The translations under genes were made by a program, and so were the position numbers. Below, piece by piece: positions 52,844 through 61,443 of a stretch of DNA of 64,000 nt. A model generated the notes under the pieces. That model did not search any database and was not told the origin of the DNA. It was given only the letters and a program-made list of their open reading frames with translations. The stretch spans positions 1-64,000 of the forward strand of contig NZ_CABVQC010000007.1 in NCBI RefSeq assembly GCF_902499175.1, read 5' to 3'. The stretch comes from Burkholderia aenigmatica. Lineage in GTDB: Bacteria; Pseudomonadota; Gammaproteobacteria; Burkholderiales; Burkholderiaceae. The first letter of the stretch is position 1; each line of letters begins with the position of its first letter.

Positions 52844-52871
52844 GGAATAACCGGTCGCCTCCATCCGTTTA
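52844..52871 (+). promoter_or_regulatory. Candidate ECF-sigma promoter of the sigma/cupredoxin operon
   Basis: GGAATAA (52844-52850) and CGTTTA (52866-52871) separated by 15 bp, the -35/-10 form (AAT-containing -35, CGTT -10) typical of several ECF groups. It lies about 105 bp before the first gene, where an autoregulated ECF promoter would be expected. Confidence 0.5.
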
Positions 52872-52976
52872 CCTACCGAATCCCGGCAGCGCCGGCCGGC
52901 AGGATAATGGCCGTGACGAAGCCGATCGACCCGGCCGGTGCCGCGCTGTCGCGACGCCGTGCCAAGGAGAACGGGC

Positions 52977-53336
52977 ATGAAACGGATATTCGCCGCCACC
53001 GCGCTGGTGGCGGCAATCGTGCGGCCGGCCGCCGCGGAACCGCCCCGGGCCGGCGACGGGAAACTGGTCGACGAAGATCACATGACGCTGTACGTGTTCG
53101 ATCGCGATGCGCCCGGCAAGAGCGCGTGCGACAGCACGTGTGCGGCCAGCTGGCCGCCCGCGCGCGCCGACGCGTACGACAAGGCCGCGGGCGCGCTGAG
53201 TCTCGTCGCACGCGACGACGGCAGCAAGCAATGGGCGTACCACGGGCGCCCGCTGTATCGCTGGAAGCAGGATCGCAAGCCCGGCGACGCGGGCGGCGAC
53301 GGGATCGGCGGCATGTGGCACGTCGCGCGTCCATGA
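52977..53336 (+). CDS. Secreted protein with PF03640-type (lipoprotein_15) repeats
   Basis: 119 residues. Signal peptide MKRIFAATALVAAIVRPAAA. The mature part has two related halves: DEDHMTLYVFDRDAPGKSAC and KQWAYHGRPLYRWKQDRKPG, with the conserved C-x3-C (ACDSTCAASWPPA) of this family of small secreted repeat proteins of unknown function. GGAGAACGGGC precedes the start. It lies 34 bp upstream of the ECF sigma gene, so it probably shares a transcript. Confidence 0.85.
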   Translation: MKRIFAATALVAAIVRPAAAEPPRAGDGKLVDEDHMTLYVFDRDAPGKSACDSTCAASWPPARADAYDKAAGALSLVARDDGSKQWAYHGRPLYRWKQDRKPGDAGGDGIGGMWHVARP

Positions 53337-53370
53337 CGGCGGGCGGTGGGGCGGTGCGCGAGGCATCCTG

Positions 53371-53886
53371 ATGAGCTACGAATCGGATCTGCTGGTGTGG
53401 TTGCCGCATCTCACGCGCTATGCGCGCGCGTTGACGGGCGATCGGGCCTGGGCGGACGATCTCGTGCAGGACACGCTCGAGCGCGCGCTGAACCGCCCGC
53501 CGCGCGATGGCGGCAACCTGCGCGCGTGGCTGCTGACGCTGCTGCGGCACCGATTCATCGACCAGTTGCGTGCGCGGCACGAGATCGCAGTCGATGACGC
53601 GACGGCACCGTGGCAGACGATGGCCGCGCCGGCCGGCGAAATTGGCGGGCTGGTGCTGCGCGACGTGCAGCGCGCGCTGTACCGGCTGCCGGTCGAGCAG
53701 CGCGAGGTGCTGCTGCTGGTCGCCCTTGAGGAATTGAGCTATCGCGATGCCGCAGAGGTACTCGGCGTACCGGTGGGAACGGTGATGTCGCGGCTCGCAC
53801 GGGCGCGCGGGCAGATGCGCGCGCTGCTGTCGGACGAGCCGTCGGCGCACGGCACGGCCGCGTTACGGGTGATCGGGAAGACATGA
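53371..53886 (+). CDS. ECF-type RNA polymerase sigma factor
   Basis: 171 residues. Region 2 at about residues 10-75 (LTRYARALTGDRAWADDLVQ, then DTLERAL and LLTLLRHRFIDQLR) and region 4 at about 105-160 (LPVEQREVLLLVALEELSYR, DAAEVLGVPVGTVMSRLARA). No region 1 or 3, hence ECF. Its stop overlaps the anti-sigma start (ATGA), so the pair is translationally coupled. It is expected to direct transcription of its own operon. Confidence 0.93.
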   Translation: MSYESDLLVWLPHLTRYARALTGDRAWADDLVQDTLERALNRPPRDGGNLRAWLLTLLRHRFIDQLRARHEIAVDDATAPWQTMAAPAGEIGGLVLRDVQRALYRLPVEQREVLLLVALEELSYRDAAEVLGVPVGTVMSRLARARGQMRALLSDEPSAHGTAALRVIGKT

Positions 53887-54665
53887 TGGACGATCCGCAC
53901 AAGCCTTCGAACGAGCGGGACGACGATGCGTCGGCGCAACTGCTGTCCGCGTTGCTGGACGGCGAGCTGTCCGGGAATGAGCGCCGCGAGGTGCTCGAGC
54001 GCGTGCTGGCCGATCCGGAGGAAGCCGAACGATTCGCGCACTACCGTGCGCAGCGCGACGCGCTGCAGGCGCTGTTCCCGTTGCCGGGCGCCGCACCCGC
54101 GCTGTTCGTGCAGCGCGGTGCGCCGCGACGGCGCGGGATCGCCTATGCGTTCGCGGGGCTGGCGGCCGGGCTGCTGATCGGCGTCACGCTGCATGCGGGC
54201 TGGATGGCGTTCGGCCGCGAACCGGCGTTTGCCGCGCGCGCGGATGTCGCGTACGCGACTTACGTGGCCGACCGCGAACATCCGATCGAGGTCGGTGCAG
54301 GCGACCCTGAACGTCTCGTCGCGTGGCTGTCCGCGCGTCTCGGGCGGTCCGTGCGTGCGCCGTCGCTCGACGAATACGGCTACGAGCTGCTCGGCGGCCG
54401 GCTGCTCCCCGGCGAAGCGGGGCCGGCCGCGCAACTCATGTATCAGCGTGCGGACGGCGAGCGCGTGACGCTGTACATGACGGCCTACGATGCACGGCGC
54501 CTCGCGCCGCAGGCGATGTCGGCCGGCGATCGCTACACGTATTTCTGGTCGGATCGCGGGATGGGCTACGCATTGTCCGGCCAGGGCGACGAACGGCGCC
54601 TGCGCGAACTCGCGATCGACGCGTGCGGTGCGCTCGGCGGCCCGACCGACGCGTGGAAGGGGTGA
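53883..54665 (+). CDS. Membrane-anchored anti-sigma factor
   Basis: 260 residues. N-terminal cytoplasmic anti-sigma helices (LLSALLDGELSGNERREVLE; DPEEAERFAHYRAQRDALQA), one membrane helix at about 85-107 (AYAFAGLAAGLLIGVTLHAG), and a periplasmic C-terminal domain. No Zn-binding H-x3-C-x2-C motif, so it is not a ZAS-type redox sensor; release probably follows membrane proteolysis or a periplasmic signal. ATGA overlap with the sigma gene. Confidence 0.87.
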   Translation: MMDDPHKPSNERDDDASAQLLSALLDGELSGNERREVLERVLADPEEAERFAHYRAQRDALQALFPLPGAAPALFVQRGAPRRRGIAYAFAGLAAGLLIGVTLHAGWMAFGREPAFAARADVAYATYVADREHPIEVGAGDPERLVAWLSARLGRSVRAPSLDEYGYELLGGRLLPGEAGPAAQLMYQRADGERVTLYMTAYDARRLAPQAMSAGDRYTYFWSDRGMGYALSGQGDERRLRELAIDACGALGGPTDAWKG

Positions 54666-54693
54666 CGCGCGCGGCACCGGTACGGAGCAGGCG

Positions 54694-55125
54694 ATGAAGA
54701 CGACGATGACGAAGGGCCTCGTGCTGATGCTGGTGCCGGCGGTGTTCGCCGCGGGCGCCGCGCTTGCGCGGGCGGACGGCGACGCGCCGGTGCGTGTGCC
54801 CGTCGACGCCGACGGCGTGCAGCGGGTGGCGATCGTCGGCGGCAGCTATTTCTTCCGGCCGAACCACGTGATCGTGCGGGCGCACCTGCCGGTCGAACTG
54901 ACCGTGTCGGCCGAACCCGGCCTGGTGCCGCACAGCTTCGAAATCGATGCGCCGCAGGCCGGCATCGCAGTGCACACCGAGCTCGTCACGACGCCGAAGA
55001 CGTTTCGCTTCACGCCCACGCAGCCGGGCCGGTTCGCCTACTATTGCACGCATCGGCTGCTGTTTTTCAGGAGCCATCGCGAGCGCGGGATGGAAGGCGT
55101 GCTCGATGTCGAGGCGGCGCCGTGA
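54694..55125 (+). CDS. Periplasmic cupredoxin (type I copper protein)
   Basis: 143 residues. Signal peptide (GLVLMLVPAVFAAGAALARA), then a cupredoxin fold: YFFRPNHVIVRAHLPVELTV and a copper site formed by H in LVPHSFEID and the C-terminal loop FAYYCTHRLLFFRSHRERGM, with Cys, His and Met in order. The Cys-His spacing is long, so the loop is atypical. It may carry electrons or hold copper for the ECF response. GGAGCAGGCG precedes the start; the next gene starts at the overlapping GTGA. Confidence 0.83.
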   Translation: MKTTMTKGLVLMLVPAVFAAGAALARADGDAPVRVPVDADGVQRVAIVGGSYFFRPNHVIVRAHLPVELTVSAEPGLVPHSFEIDAPQAGIAVHTELVTTPKTFRFTPTQPGRFAYYCTHRLLFFRSHRERGMEGVLDVEAAP

Positions 55126-55754
55126 TCGCCGCGTTGCTGGCCGCCAGCCTGATAGGAGCGAGCATGACCGCCGATCCCGTGACCGTCGCGCAGGCGCATT
55201 TCGACCACGTCCGCTCGTACCGCGCGACGATCCGCTCGTCGGCGCGCAGCGGCGAGCACACCGAAATCCGCTACGCGTACCTGAAGCCGGGCTTCGTCCG
55301 GATGGATTTCGTGTCGCCGCATCACGGCGCGGTGCTCGCATACGATCCCGGCGACGGCAAGGTGCGGCTGCGCCCGTTCGGCGCGCACGCGCCGCCCGCG
55401 TTGACGCTGTCGCCGTCCAATCCGCTCGTGCGCGACCGCAGCGGCCACCGGGTCGACCGGTCGGACGTCGGCGAACTGCTGCGCAACGTCCATGCGCTGC
55501 AGGAAGGCGGCGCGACGGTGACCGAAGGCGAGGAGGCCGTCGGCGGCCGGACCGCGCTGCGCGTGTCGGTCACGGGCGCGCCCGCGCACGCGGTCGATGG
55601 CGTGCATCGCTACCGGCTGTGGCTGGACACCGAGGACGGCTTTCCGCTGAAGGTCGTCAGCTTCGCGGACGATGACGACGTGCCGCTCGAAACCGTGACG
55701 CTCGACGACGTCGAGATCGACGTCGCGTTTCCCGAACGCTTCTTCGCACCCTGA
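55122..55754 (+). CDS. LolA-like/DUF1571-type periplasmic protein
   Basis: 210 residues with a GTG start overlapping the cupredoxin stop (GTGA); the ORF reading from 55044 would replace the signal with arginine-rich sequence and is rejected. A short hydrophobic N-terminus precedes a LolA/LolB-like beta domain (HVRSYRATIRSSARSGEHTE; YLKPGFVRMDFVSPHHGAVL; YRLWLDTEDGFPLKVVSFAD). Such domains bind lipids or act as sensors; this one is unassigned. Confidence 0.75.
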   Translation: MIAALLAASLIGASMTADPVTVAQAHFDHVRSYRATIRSSARSGEHTEIRYAYLKPGFVRMDFVSPHHGAVLAYDPGDGKVRLRPFGAHAPPALTLSPSNPLVRDRSGHRVDRSDVGELLRNVHALQEGGATVTEGEEAVGGRTALRVSVTGAPAHAVDGVHRYRLWLDTEDGFPLKVVSFADDDDVPLETVTLDDVEIDVAFPERFFAP

Positions 55755-55798
55755 GCGGTGCGCTGACTCATGCCCCTGACGGGCAGGCCGGAGGCTGC

Positions 55799-56314
55799 AT
55801 GGCGGAATACCGGTTCTCGACGACCTGGCGCGTGGACGCGCCGCTCGCGGTGGTGTGGGACGCGATCTATCAGGTCGACCGCTGGCCCGGCTGGTGGAAG
55901 GGCGCCGTGAGCACCGTCGAGATCGAGCCGGGTGATGCGCGCGGCGTCGGCGCGCTGCACCGGTACACGTGGAAGGGGGCGCTGCCGTACCGGCTGGCCT
56001 TCGACATGCGCGTGCGACGCGTCGAGCCGCCGCATCGGCTCGAAGGCCGCGCGAGCGGCGCGATCGAAGGCGACGGATGCTGGACGTTCGCCGCCGACGG
56101 CGCCCGCACGATCGTGCGCTACGACTGGCATATCCGTACGCACGTGCGCTGGATGAACCGGCTGGAGCCGCTTGCCCGCCCGCTGTTCCGATGGAATCAC
56201 GACGTCGTGATGCGCGAAGGCGCGAAGGGGCTCGCGCGGCTGCTGGGTGCGGCGGTCGAGACGGATGGCCGGACCTTCCGGCCGTTGCCGGATGCGGACT
56301 GCGCGGACGCCTGA
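55799..56314 (+). CDS. SRPBCC-family (polyketide cyclase-like) protein
   Basis: 171 residues of the START/SRPBCC fold: AEYRFSTTWRVDAPLAVVWD and VDRWPGWWKGAVSTVEIEPG open the domain, and a C-terminal helix (NRLEPLARPLFRWNHDVVMR) closes the pocket. Its ligand is unknown. Start is 44 bp after the previous gene; it seems to be the last gene of the sigma operon, convergent with the iron ABC genes. Confidence 0.85.
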   Translation: MAEYRFSTTWRVDAPLAVVWDAIYQVDRWPGWWKGAVSTVEIEPGDARGVGALHRYTWKGALPYRLAFDMRVRRVEPPHRLEGRASGAIEGDGCWTFAADGARTIVRYDWHIRTHVRWMNRLEPLARPLFRWNHDVVMREGAKGLARLLGAAVETDGRTFRPLPDADCADA

Positions 56315-56360
56315 TGGCGTGTGAATGCGAGTGAAAGCGCTGAGCGACGGACCGCGCCGC

Positions 56361-57410
56361 TCAGCGCGCGTACGCCATCACCGCACCATCCACCGCGAGC
56401 GCGACACGTTCGCCGACGGCCGGACACCGGTGTCCCGGCACGCGTACGCGCACGAGCACGTCGAGATCGGCCTCGAGGCGCACGAGCACGTCGGCGTCCT
56501 GGCCCGCGAACTGCGCGGCTTCGACGCGCGCCGTATGGCCGCGCGCCGCATCGGCCTGCGCAACCGGCACGATTCCGATCTGCTCGGGACGCAGCATCGC
56601 ATCGGCCGGCCCGTCGGGCAGCGACGCGACGAGCGGCAGTTCGCCGAGCGCGCACGCGATGTGCCCGTTGCGCACACGGCCGGCGAGCAGCACGGCCTGC
56701 CCGACGAACGACGCGATGTCGCGCGTGACCGGCTGCCGGTACAGCGTCTGCGGCACGGCCGTCTGTACCAGCCGGCCGTGCCACATCACCGCCACTTCGT
56801 CGCCGAGCGTCATCGCCTCGGGCTGGTCGTGCGTGACGAGCACCGATGTCGCGCCCGCCGCGGCGAGCGCATCGGCGACCGCGCTGCGCGTTTCGTGGCG
56901 CAGCGACGTATCGAGCGCGGAGAACGGTTCGTCGAGGATCACGAGCGACGGCTCGGGTGCGAGCGCGCGTGCGAGCGCGACGCGTTGCTGCTGTCCGCCG
57001 GACAGTTGCTGCGGCGCACGGCTCGCATACGACGCGGGCAGCCCGACCATCTCGAGCAGTTCATCGACGCGGTGATGGCGCCGCCGCGCCGCGCGCGGCA
57101 GCCCGAATGCGATGTTGTCGGCCACCGACAGGTGCGGAAACAGCGCGCCTTCCTGCGGCACGTAACCGATCCGGCGCTGTTCGGGCGGCAGGTGCACGTC
57201 GGGCGCGGCCACGCGGCGTCCGTCGATTTCGACGGTGCCGCGCTCGGCGCGTTCGAAGCCGCACAGCACGCGCAGCAGGGTGGTCTTGCCGCTGCCGGAC
57301 GGGCCGAGCAGCGCGAGGCGCGAGCCGCGCCGCACCGTGAGATCGATGTCGTGCAGGACGGTATGCGATCCGAACGATTTGGACAGGCCGTGGATGCGTA
57401 GTTCGCTCAT
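56361..57410 (-). CDS. Ferric-type ABC transporter ATP-binding protein (FbpC-like)
   Basis: 349 residues. Walker A GPSGSGKTTLLRVLCG, signature LSGGQQQRVALARALAPEPS, Walker B VILDEPFSALD, and a C-terminal TOBE-like extension as in PotA/FbpC iron and polyamine ATPases. Chosen start MSELRIHGLSKSFG. Lies 28 bp after the permease gene on the same strand; last gene of the operon. Confidence 0.92.
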   Translation of the reverse strand: MSELRIHGLSKSFGSHTVLHDIDLTVRRGSRLALLGPSGSGKTTLLRVLCGFERAERGTVEIDGRRVAAPDVHLPPEQRRIGYVPQEGALFPHLSVADNIAFGLPRAARRRHHRVDELLEMVGLPASYASRAPQQLSGGQQQRVALARALAPEPSLVILDEPFSALDTSLRHETRSAVADALAAAGATSVLVTHDQPEAMTLGDEVAVMWHGRLVQTAVPQTLYRQPVTRDIASFVGQAVLLAGRVRNGHIACALGELPLVASLPDGPADAMLRPEQIGIVPVAQADAARGHTARVEAAQFAGQDADVLVRLEADLDVLVRVRVPGHRCPAVGERVALAVDGAVMAYAR

Positions 57411-57438
57411 GGGCGGTTCCGGGGAAAAAGGGCGGTGT

Positions 57439-59037
57439 TCAGTCGCGCACCGACGCGCGGCCGAGCAGCACGAACAGCAGTCCCGACGCGCCGAGCGACA
57501 GCGCGACGAGCAGCGCCGCGTAGGGCGCCGCGGCGGCGAATGCAAGCGTTGCCGTATCGCTCCAGACCTGGGTCGCGAGCGTGCGGGTGCCGATCGGCGA
57601 CAGCAACAGCGTCGCGTTGAGTTCCGTCATGACCGAGATGAACACCATCGTCGCGGCTGCGCCGAGGCCGGGTGCCGCGAGCGGCAGCACCACGCGCGTG
57701 AGCGTGGCGCGCCAGCCGAGACCGAGCGCACGCGCGGTTTCCTCGAGCCGGGCCGGCACGTGCGACAGCGCGGCGCGCACGCTGACGACCGCGAGCGGCA
57801 GGAACAGGATCGCGTACGCGGCGACGAGTGCCGGTGCGCTCTGGTAGAGCGGCTGCAGCAGCCGTACCGTGATCGACACGATCGCCAGCGCGACGACGAT
57901 GCCCGGCACGCCCTGCACGGTCATCGCCGTGCGCTCGAGGAGCGTCGCGACGCGTCCCGGATAGCGGACCATCAGGAACGCGAGCGGCAGCGCGAGCAGC
58001 GTCGTGACGGCTGCCGCCATCAGGCCGTAGCCGGACGACGCGAGCGTGGCCTGCCACAGCAGCTCGGGCGACACGTCGGCCGGCGTGACGGCGGCCGCGC
58101 CCTGTTGCGTGAGCCAGTAGCCGATCATCGCGAGCGGCACGCCGAGCGTCGCGGCGGCGAGCGCGGCGAACGCGACGGTGACGGGGCCGCGCAGATGGCC
58201 GAGCGGATAACGCATCGCGACGCGGCGCGCGGCGCGGTGCGTATGACCGTAGCGCGCATGGCCGCGTGCGCGTGCCTCGATCGCGAGGCACAGCAGGCAC
58301 AGCGCGATCAGCACGCAGCCGAGCAGCGATGCGCCGCCACCGTCGAACGCGGTGCGGTATTCGGCGTAGATCTCGGTGGTGAAGGTGCGAAAGCGCAGCA
58401 GCTGGAACGCGCCGAACTCGGACAGCACGCCGAGCGCGACCAGCAGCATCCCGCCGCACAGCGCGGGGCGCAACTGCGGCAGCACGACGCGGAAGAAGGT
58501 GCGCCACGGCGAGCAGCCGAGCGTGCGCGCGCTTTCCTCCAGCGCGGGATCGAGCTCGCGCAGCGCGGCGGCCACCGGCAGGTAGACCAGCGGGAAGTAG
58601 GCGGAGGTCAGCACGATCAGCGCGCCGAGAAAATCCTGCAGGTCGAGGCTCAGCGACACCCACGCGTAGCTCGTGATGAACGGGGGCACCGCGAGTGGCG
58701 CCGCCGCGAGTGCGGTCCACAGCGGCCGGGCCGGCAGGTCGGTGCGCTCGATGAACCACGCGACCGCTGTGCCGAGCAGCGTGCACGCGAGCGTCGCGGC
58801 GAGCGTGATCGACAGCGTGTTGACCAGCAGTTCGCCGACGAGCGGGCGCCATATCAACTCGATCGCATCGTCGAGACCGAAGGTGGCCGCGCGGTACAGC
58901 GTGAAGCCGAGCGGCAGCAGGATCGCGAGCGGCCCGCACGCGGCCGCGGCGACGAGCGCGCGCGACGGGCGCCGCCGCGTCGCGGTGCGCTCGCCGTCGC
59001 GCGCGGTGCGCGCCGTGCGGGACACGGCGTCGCTCAT
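57439..59037 (-). CDS. Ferric-type ABC transporter permease (FbpB-like, fused two-domain)
   Basis: 532 residues with about 12 membrane helices in two halves, each with an EAA loop: ESARTLGCSPWRTFFRVVLP and EETARALGLGWRATLTRVVL. This is the fused layout of FbpB/SfuB. Start at MSDAVSRTARTARDGER; a much longer open frame upstream belongs to another gene's other frame. It follows the binding protein gene by 2 bp and precedes the ATPase by 28 bp. Confidence 0.92.
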   Translation of the reverse strand: MSDAVSRTARTARDGERTATRRRPSRALVAAAACGPLAILLPLGFTLYRAATFGLDDAIELIWRPLVGELLVNTLSITLAATLACTLLGTAVAWFIERTDLPARPLWTALAAAPLAVPPFITSYAWVSLSLDLQDFLGALIVLTSAYFPLVYLPVAAALRELDPALEESARTLGCSPWRTFFRVVLPQLRPALCGGMLLVALGVLSEFGAFQLLRFRTFTTEIYAEYRTAFDGGGASLLGCVLIALCLLCLAIEARARGHARYGHTHRAARRVAMRYPLGHLRGPVTVAFAALAAATLGVPLAMIGYWLTQQGAAAVTPADVSPELLWQATLASSGYGLMAAAVTTLLALPLAFLMVRYPGRVATLLERTAMTVQGVPGIVVALAIVSITVRLLQPLYQSAPALVAAYAILFLPLAVVSVRAALSHVPARLEETARALGLGWRATLTRVVLPLAAPGLGAAATMVFISVMTELNATLLLSPIGTRTLATQVWSDTATLAFAAAAPYAALLVALSLGASGLLFVLLGRASVRD

Positions 59038-59039
59038 GG

Positions 59040-60074
59040 TCAGAGCAGGCCGGCCTGGCGCAGCAGCTTGCCGGCCTGGCTGTCGTCGCCGAGCTGTTCG
59101 AACGTCAGCGCCGGCGGGCTCAGTTCGTTGAACGGCTTCAGGATCGGATCGGGCGCGACGCCCGGATGCAGCGGATACTCGAAACTGATATGGCCGCCCG
59201 CCATCAGCTTCTGCGCGCGCTCGCTGACGAGATACGCGACGAACTTCTGCGCTTCCGGCTGGTGCTTCGAGGCCTTCAGCACCGCGGCGCCCGATACGTT
59301 GACGGCACCGCCGACGTCGCCTTTGCCGAAGTGGTAGATCGCGCTGCGGGTCGACTTGTCGCCAAGCTCGGCGTGCAGGCGGTCCCAGTAGTAGTTGTTG
59401 ATGATGCCGGTCAGCACGCCGCCACGGTTGACGGCCGCCGTCACGCCTTCGTCGTCGTCGAAGATCTGCGCGTTGGCCTTCAGGCCCTTCAGCCATTGCA
59501 GCGTCGCGGCTTCGCCGTGCAGCGCGAGCACCGCGCTTACGAGCGGCAGGAAGTCCGCATCGCTCGGCGCGACGCCGACCTTGCCCTTCCACTCGGGCTT
59601 CGCGAGATCGAGCAGCGAAGCGGGCAGCTGCTGAGACTGGATCTTCGCGGTGTTGTAGACGAGCACGTTCTCGCGCGCGAGCACGCCGACCCAGTTGCCG
59701 TCGGCCGGGTTGAAGCGCGCGGGCACCGACTGCAGCGCGGCGGCGTCGGTCTTCGCGAGCAGGCCCTTGCGGTCGAGCAGCACGAGCTCCGGCGAGTTTT
59801 CGGTGAAGTACACGTCGGCCGGCGTGCGGTCGCCTTCCGTGGCGAGCTGCGCGGCGAGTGCCGGGCCTTCGCCCGAGCGCACCTTCACGGTGATGCCGCT
59901 CTGCGCTTCGAAGTCCTTGACGAGCTGGTTGACGACCTGCTCGTGCTGCGCGTTGTACAGCGTGAGCGTCGCGGCATGCGCGCGTGCGGCGTGCAGCGCG
60001 CCGGTCAGCATCAGCGCGGCGGCGGCCGCGGAAATCAGGTGCCGCAGCGGGCGGCTAACGGGTGAAGTGTTCAT
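59040..60074 (-). CDS. Periplasmic ferric-type ABC solute-binding protein (FbpA-like)
   Basis: 344 residues. Signal peptide (HLISAAAAALMLTGALHAAR, cleavage near AHA-AT), then an FbpA/FutA-like chain: TLTLYNAQHEQVVNQLVKDF, GEGPALAAQLATEGDRTPAD, DVYFTENSPELVLL, and GIINNYYWDRLH, whose paired tyrosines are typical iron ligands. It should deliver Fe3+ to the permease. It is preceded by the DyP peroxidase EfeB rather than by EfeO/EfeU. Confidence 0.9.
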   Translation of the reverse strand: MNTSPVSRPLRHLISAAAAALMLTGALHAARAHAATLTLYNAQHEQVVNQLVKDFEAQSGITVKVRSGEGPALAAQLATEGDRTPADVYFTENSPELVLLDRKGLLAKTDAAALQSVPARFNPADGNWVGVLARENVLVYNTAKIQSQQLPASLLDLAKPEWKGKVGVAPSDADFLPLVSAVLALHGEAATLQWLKGLKANAQIFDDDEGVTAAVNRGGVLTGIINNYYWDRLHAELGDKSTRSAIYHFGKGDVGGAVNVSGAAVLKASKHQPEAQKFVAYLVSERAQKLMAGGHISFEYPLHPGVAPDPILKPFNELSPPALTFEQLGDDSQAGKLLRQAGLL

Positions 60075-60139
60075 GTCGTGTTTAGCAGGTTGCTCCCGGC
60101 CGGGCCGGGAAGGAGTGCCTTGGCTTGCGTTGCGTGTCG

Positions 60140-61432
60140 TCATGCGTCGAACAGCGCGGCGCCGATGTACGAACCAGGTTGCGCGCCCGGCGGGCACGCG
60201 AAGATCGCGCTGCCGACGTGCGTGGTGAACTGGTTCATGATGTCCAGCTTCGCGAGCTTCTCGTTGATCGGAATGAAGCCCTTGCGCGGGTCGCGCTGGT
60301 GCGCGACGAACATCAGCCCCGCGTCGTACTCGGTCTGCTGGCGCCACGGCGGCCAGCGCTCGATGTAGAAATTCGTGCTGTCGTTGTACGAGTACGCGCG
60401 GCGCAGGATCTGCGCGCCGTTGTTCAACTGCGGCGATGCGAGGCGCGCGTGCGCGTTGTCGGGGATCACCGGGTTGCCGTCCTTGTCGGCCGCGTCGAGA
60501 TCGAGTGCCTCGAACTCGTGCTTCTGGCCGAGCGGCGCGCCGCTGTACTTGTGACGGCCGACCACCTGCTCCTGGAACCCGAGCTCCGTGTTGTCCCAGT
60601 GCTCGAGCGTGATGCGGATCCGGCGCACGACCGTGTAGGTGCCGCCGTTCATCCATGCCGGGCCTTCGCTGCCGGCCCAAACGAATTCATCCATCGCGGC
60701 CGGATCGGACATCGGCGGATTCATCGTGCCGTCCTTGAAGCCCATCAGGTTGCGCGGCGTCTCGCCGGGCTTGCCCGACGTGAAGCCGGCCTGGCCCCAG
60801 CGCATCTGCGTCGCCTTCGCGCCGAGGCGCACGAGCTGGCGTACCGCGTGGAACGCGACCTGCGCGTCGTCCGCGCACGCCTGGATGAACAGGTCGCCAC
60901 CGGTCTTTTCGGGCAGCAACTGGTCGCCATTGAAGCGCGGCAGGTCGACGAGCGCGGCGGGGCGATGCTTCGCGAGGCCGTAGCGGTCCTTGCCGGCGAG
61001 CGCGAACATGCCGGGGCCGAAGCCGAACGTGATCGTCAGCCGCGCAGGGCCGAGGCCGAGCGCGTCGCCCCCGTCGGCCGGCGCGACTTCGTCGCTGCCC
61101 GTCGCGGCGAGCGGCAGTGCGGTATCACCGCGCGTCATGCGTGCGGCAGCGTCGGTCCAGGTTTTCAGCAGCGCGATGACGTCCGCGCGCTGCGCGGTCG
61201 TCAGGTCGAGCGCCGCGAAATACGCGTGGCGCTGCTGCGGCGTCGCGATGCCGCTCTGGTGCTTGCCATAGAACGGCTCGACGCCGTCATGCACGGAAGC
61301 GGTGGCGGGCGCATCCGCGGCCTTCGCGGCCGGGATCGACGCCGCCGCGAGGCCGGCGGCCACCGCGGCGCCGCCCGCCTTCAGGAAGCCACGCCGCGCG
61401 GGGCGGGGTGGCTGGTTGGAATCGTCTGCCAT
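60140..61432 (-). CDS. efeB: Tat-exported DyP-type peroxidase/deferrochelatase EfeB
   Basis: 430 residues. Twin-arginine signal (PARRGFLKAGGAAVAAGLAA), then a DyP fold with GFKDGTMNPP (the catalytic GxxDG aspartate), the heme region NAHARLASPQ with the likely proximal His, LEHWDNTELGFQEQVVGRHK, and LRRAYSY. EfeB oxidises ferrous iron or releases iron from heme in the periplasm. The start at 61432 has GGAG 7 bp upstream; the ATG at 61444 overlaps the preceding stop (TAATG) and is possible. No efeU or efeO lies nearby; instead it precedes FbpA-like ABC genes. Confidence 0.93.
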   Translation of the reverse strand: MADDSNQPPRPARRGFLKAGGAAVAAGLAAASIPAAKAADAPATASVHDGVEPFYGKHQSGIATPQQRHAYFAALDLTTAQRADVIALLKTWTDAAARMTRGDTALPLAATGSDEVAPADGGDALGLGPARLTITFGFGPGMFALAGKDRYGLAKHRPAALVDLPRFNGDQLLPEKTGGDLFIQACADDAQVAFHAVRQLVRLGAKATQMRWGQAGFTSGKPGETPRNLMGFKDGTMNPPMSDPAAMDEFVWAGSEGPAWMNGGTYTVVRRIRITLEHWDNTELGFQEQVVGRHKYSGAPLGQKHEFEALDLDAADKDGNPVIPDNAHARLASPQLNNGAQILRRAYSYNDSTNFYIERWPPWRQQTEYDAGLMFVAHQRDPRKGFIPINEKLAKLDIMNQFTTHVGSAIFACPPGAQPGSYIGAALFDA

Positions 61433-61443
61433 GGTTGGCTCCA

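Larger units (their letters stand above)
52692..52976. promoter_or_regulatory. Intergenic region: terminators, then candidate ECF promoter
   Basis: 285 bp. First an unflanked hairpin GCACGGCGGC/GCCGCCGTGC (52704-52732), then a strong terminator (52746-52785), then a candidate ECF-type promoter (52844-52871). No gene seen. Confidence 0.55.
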
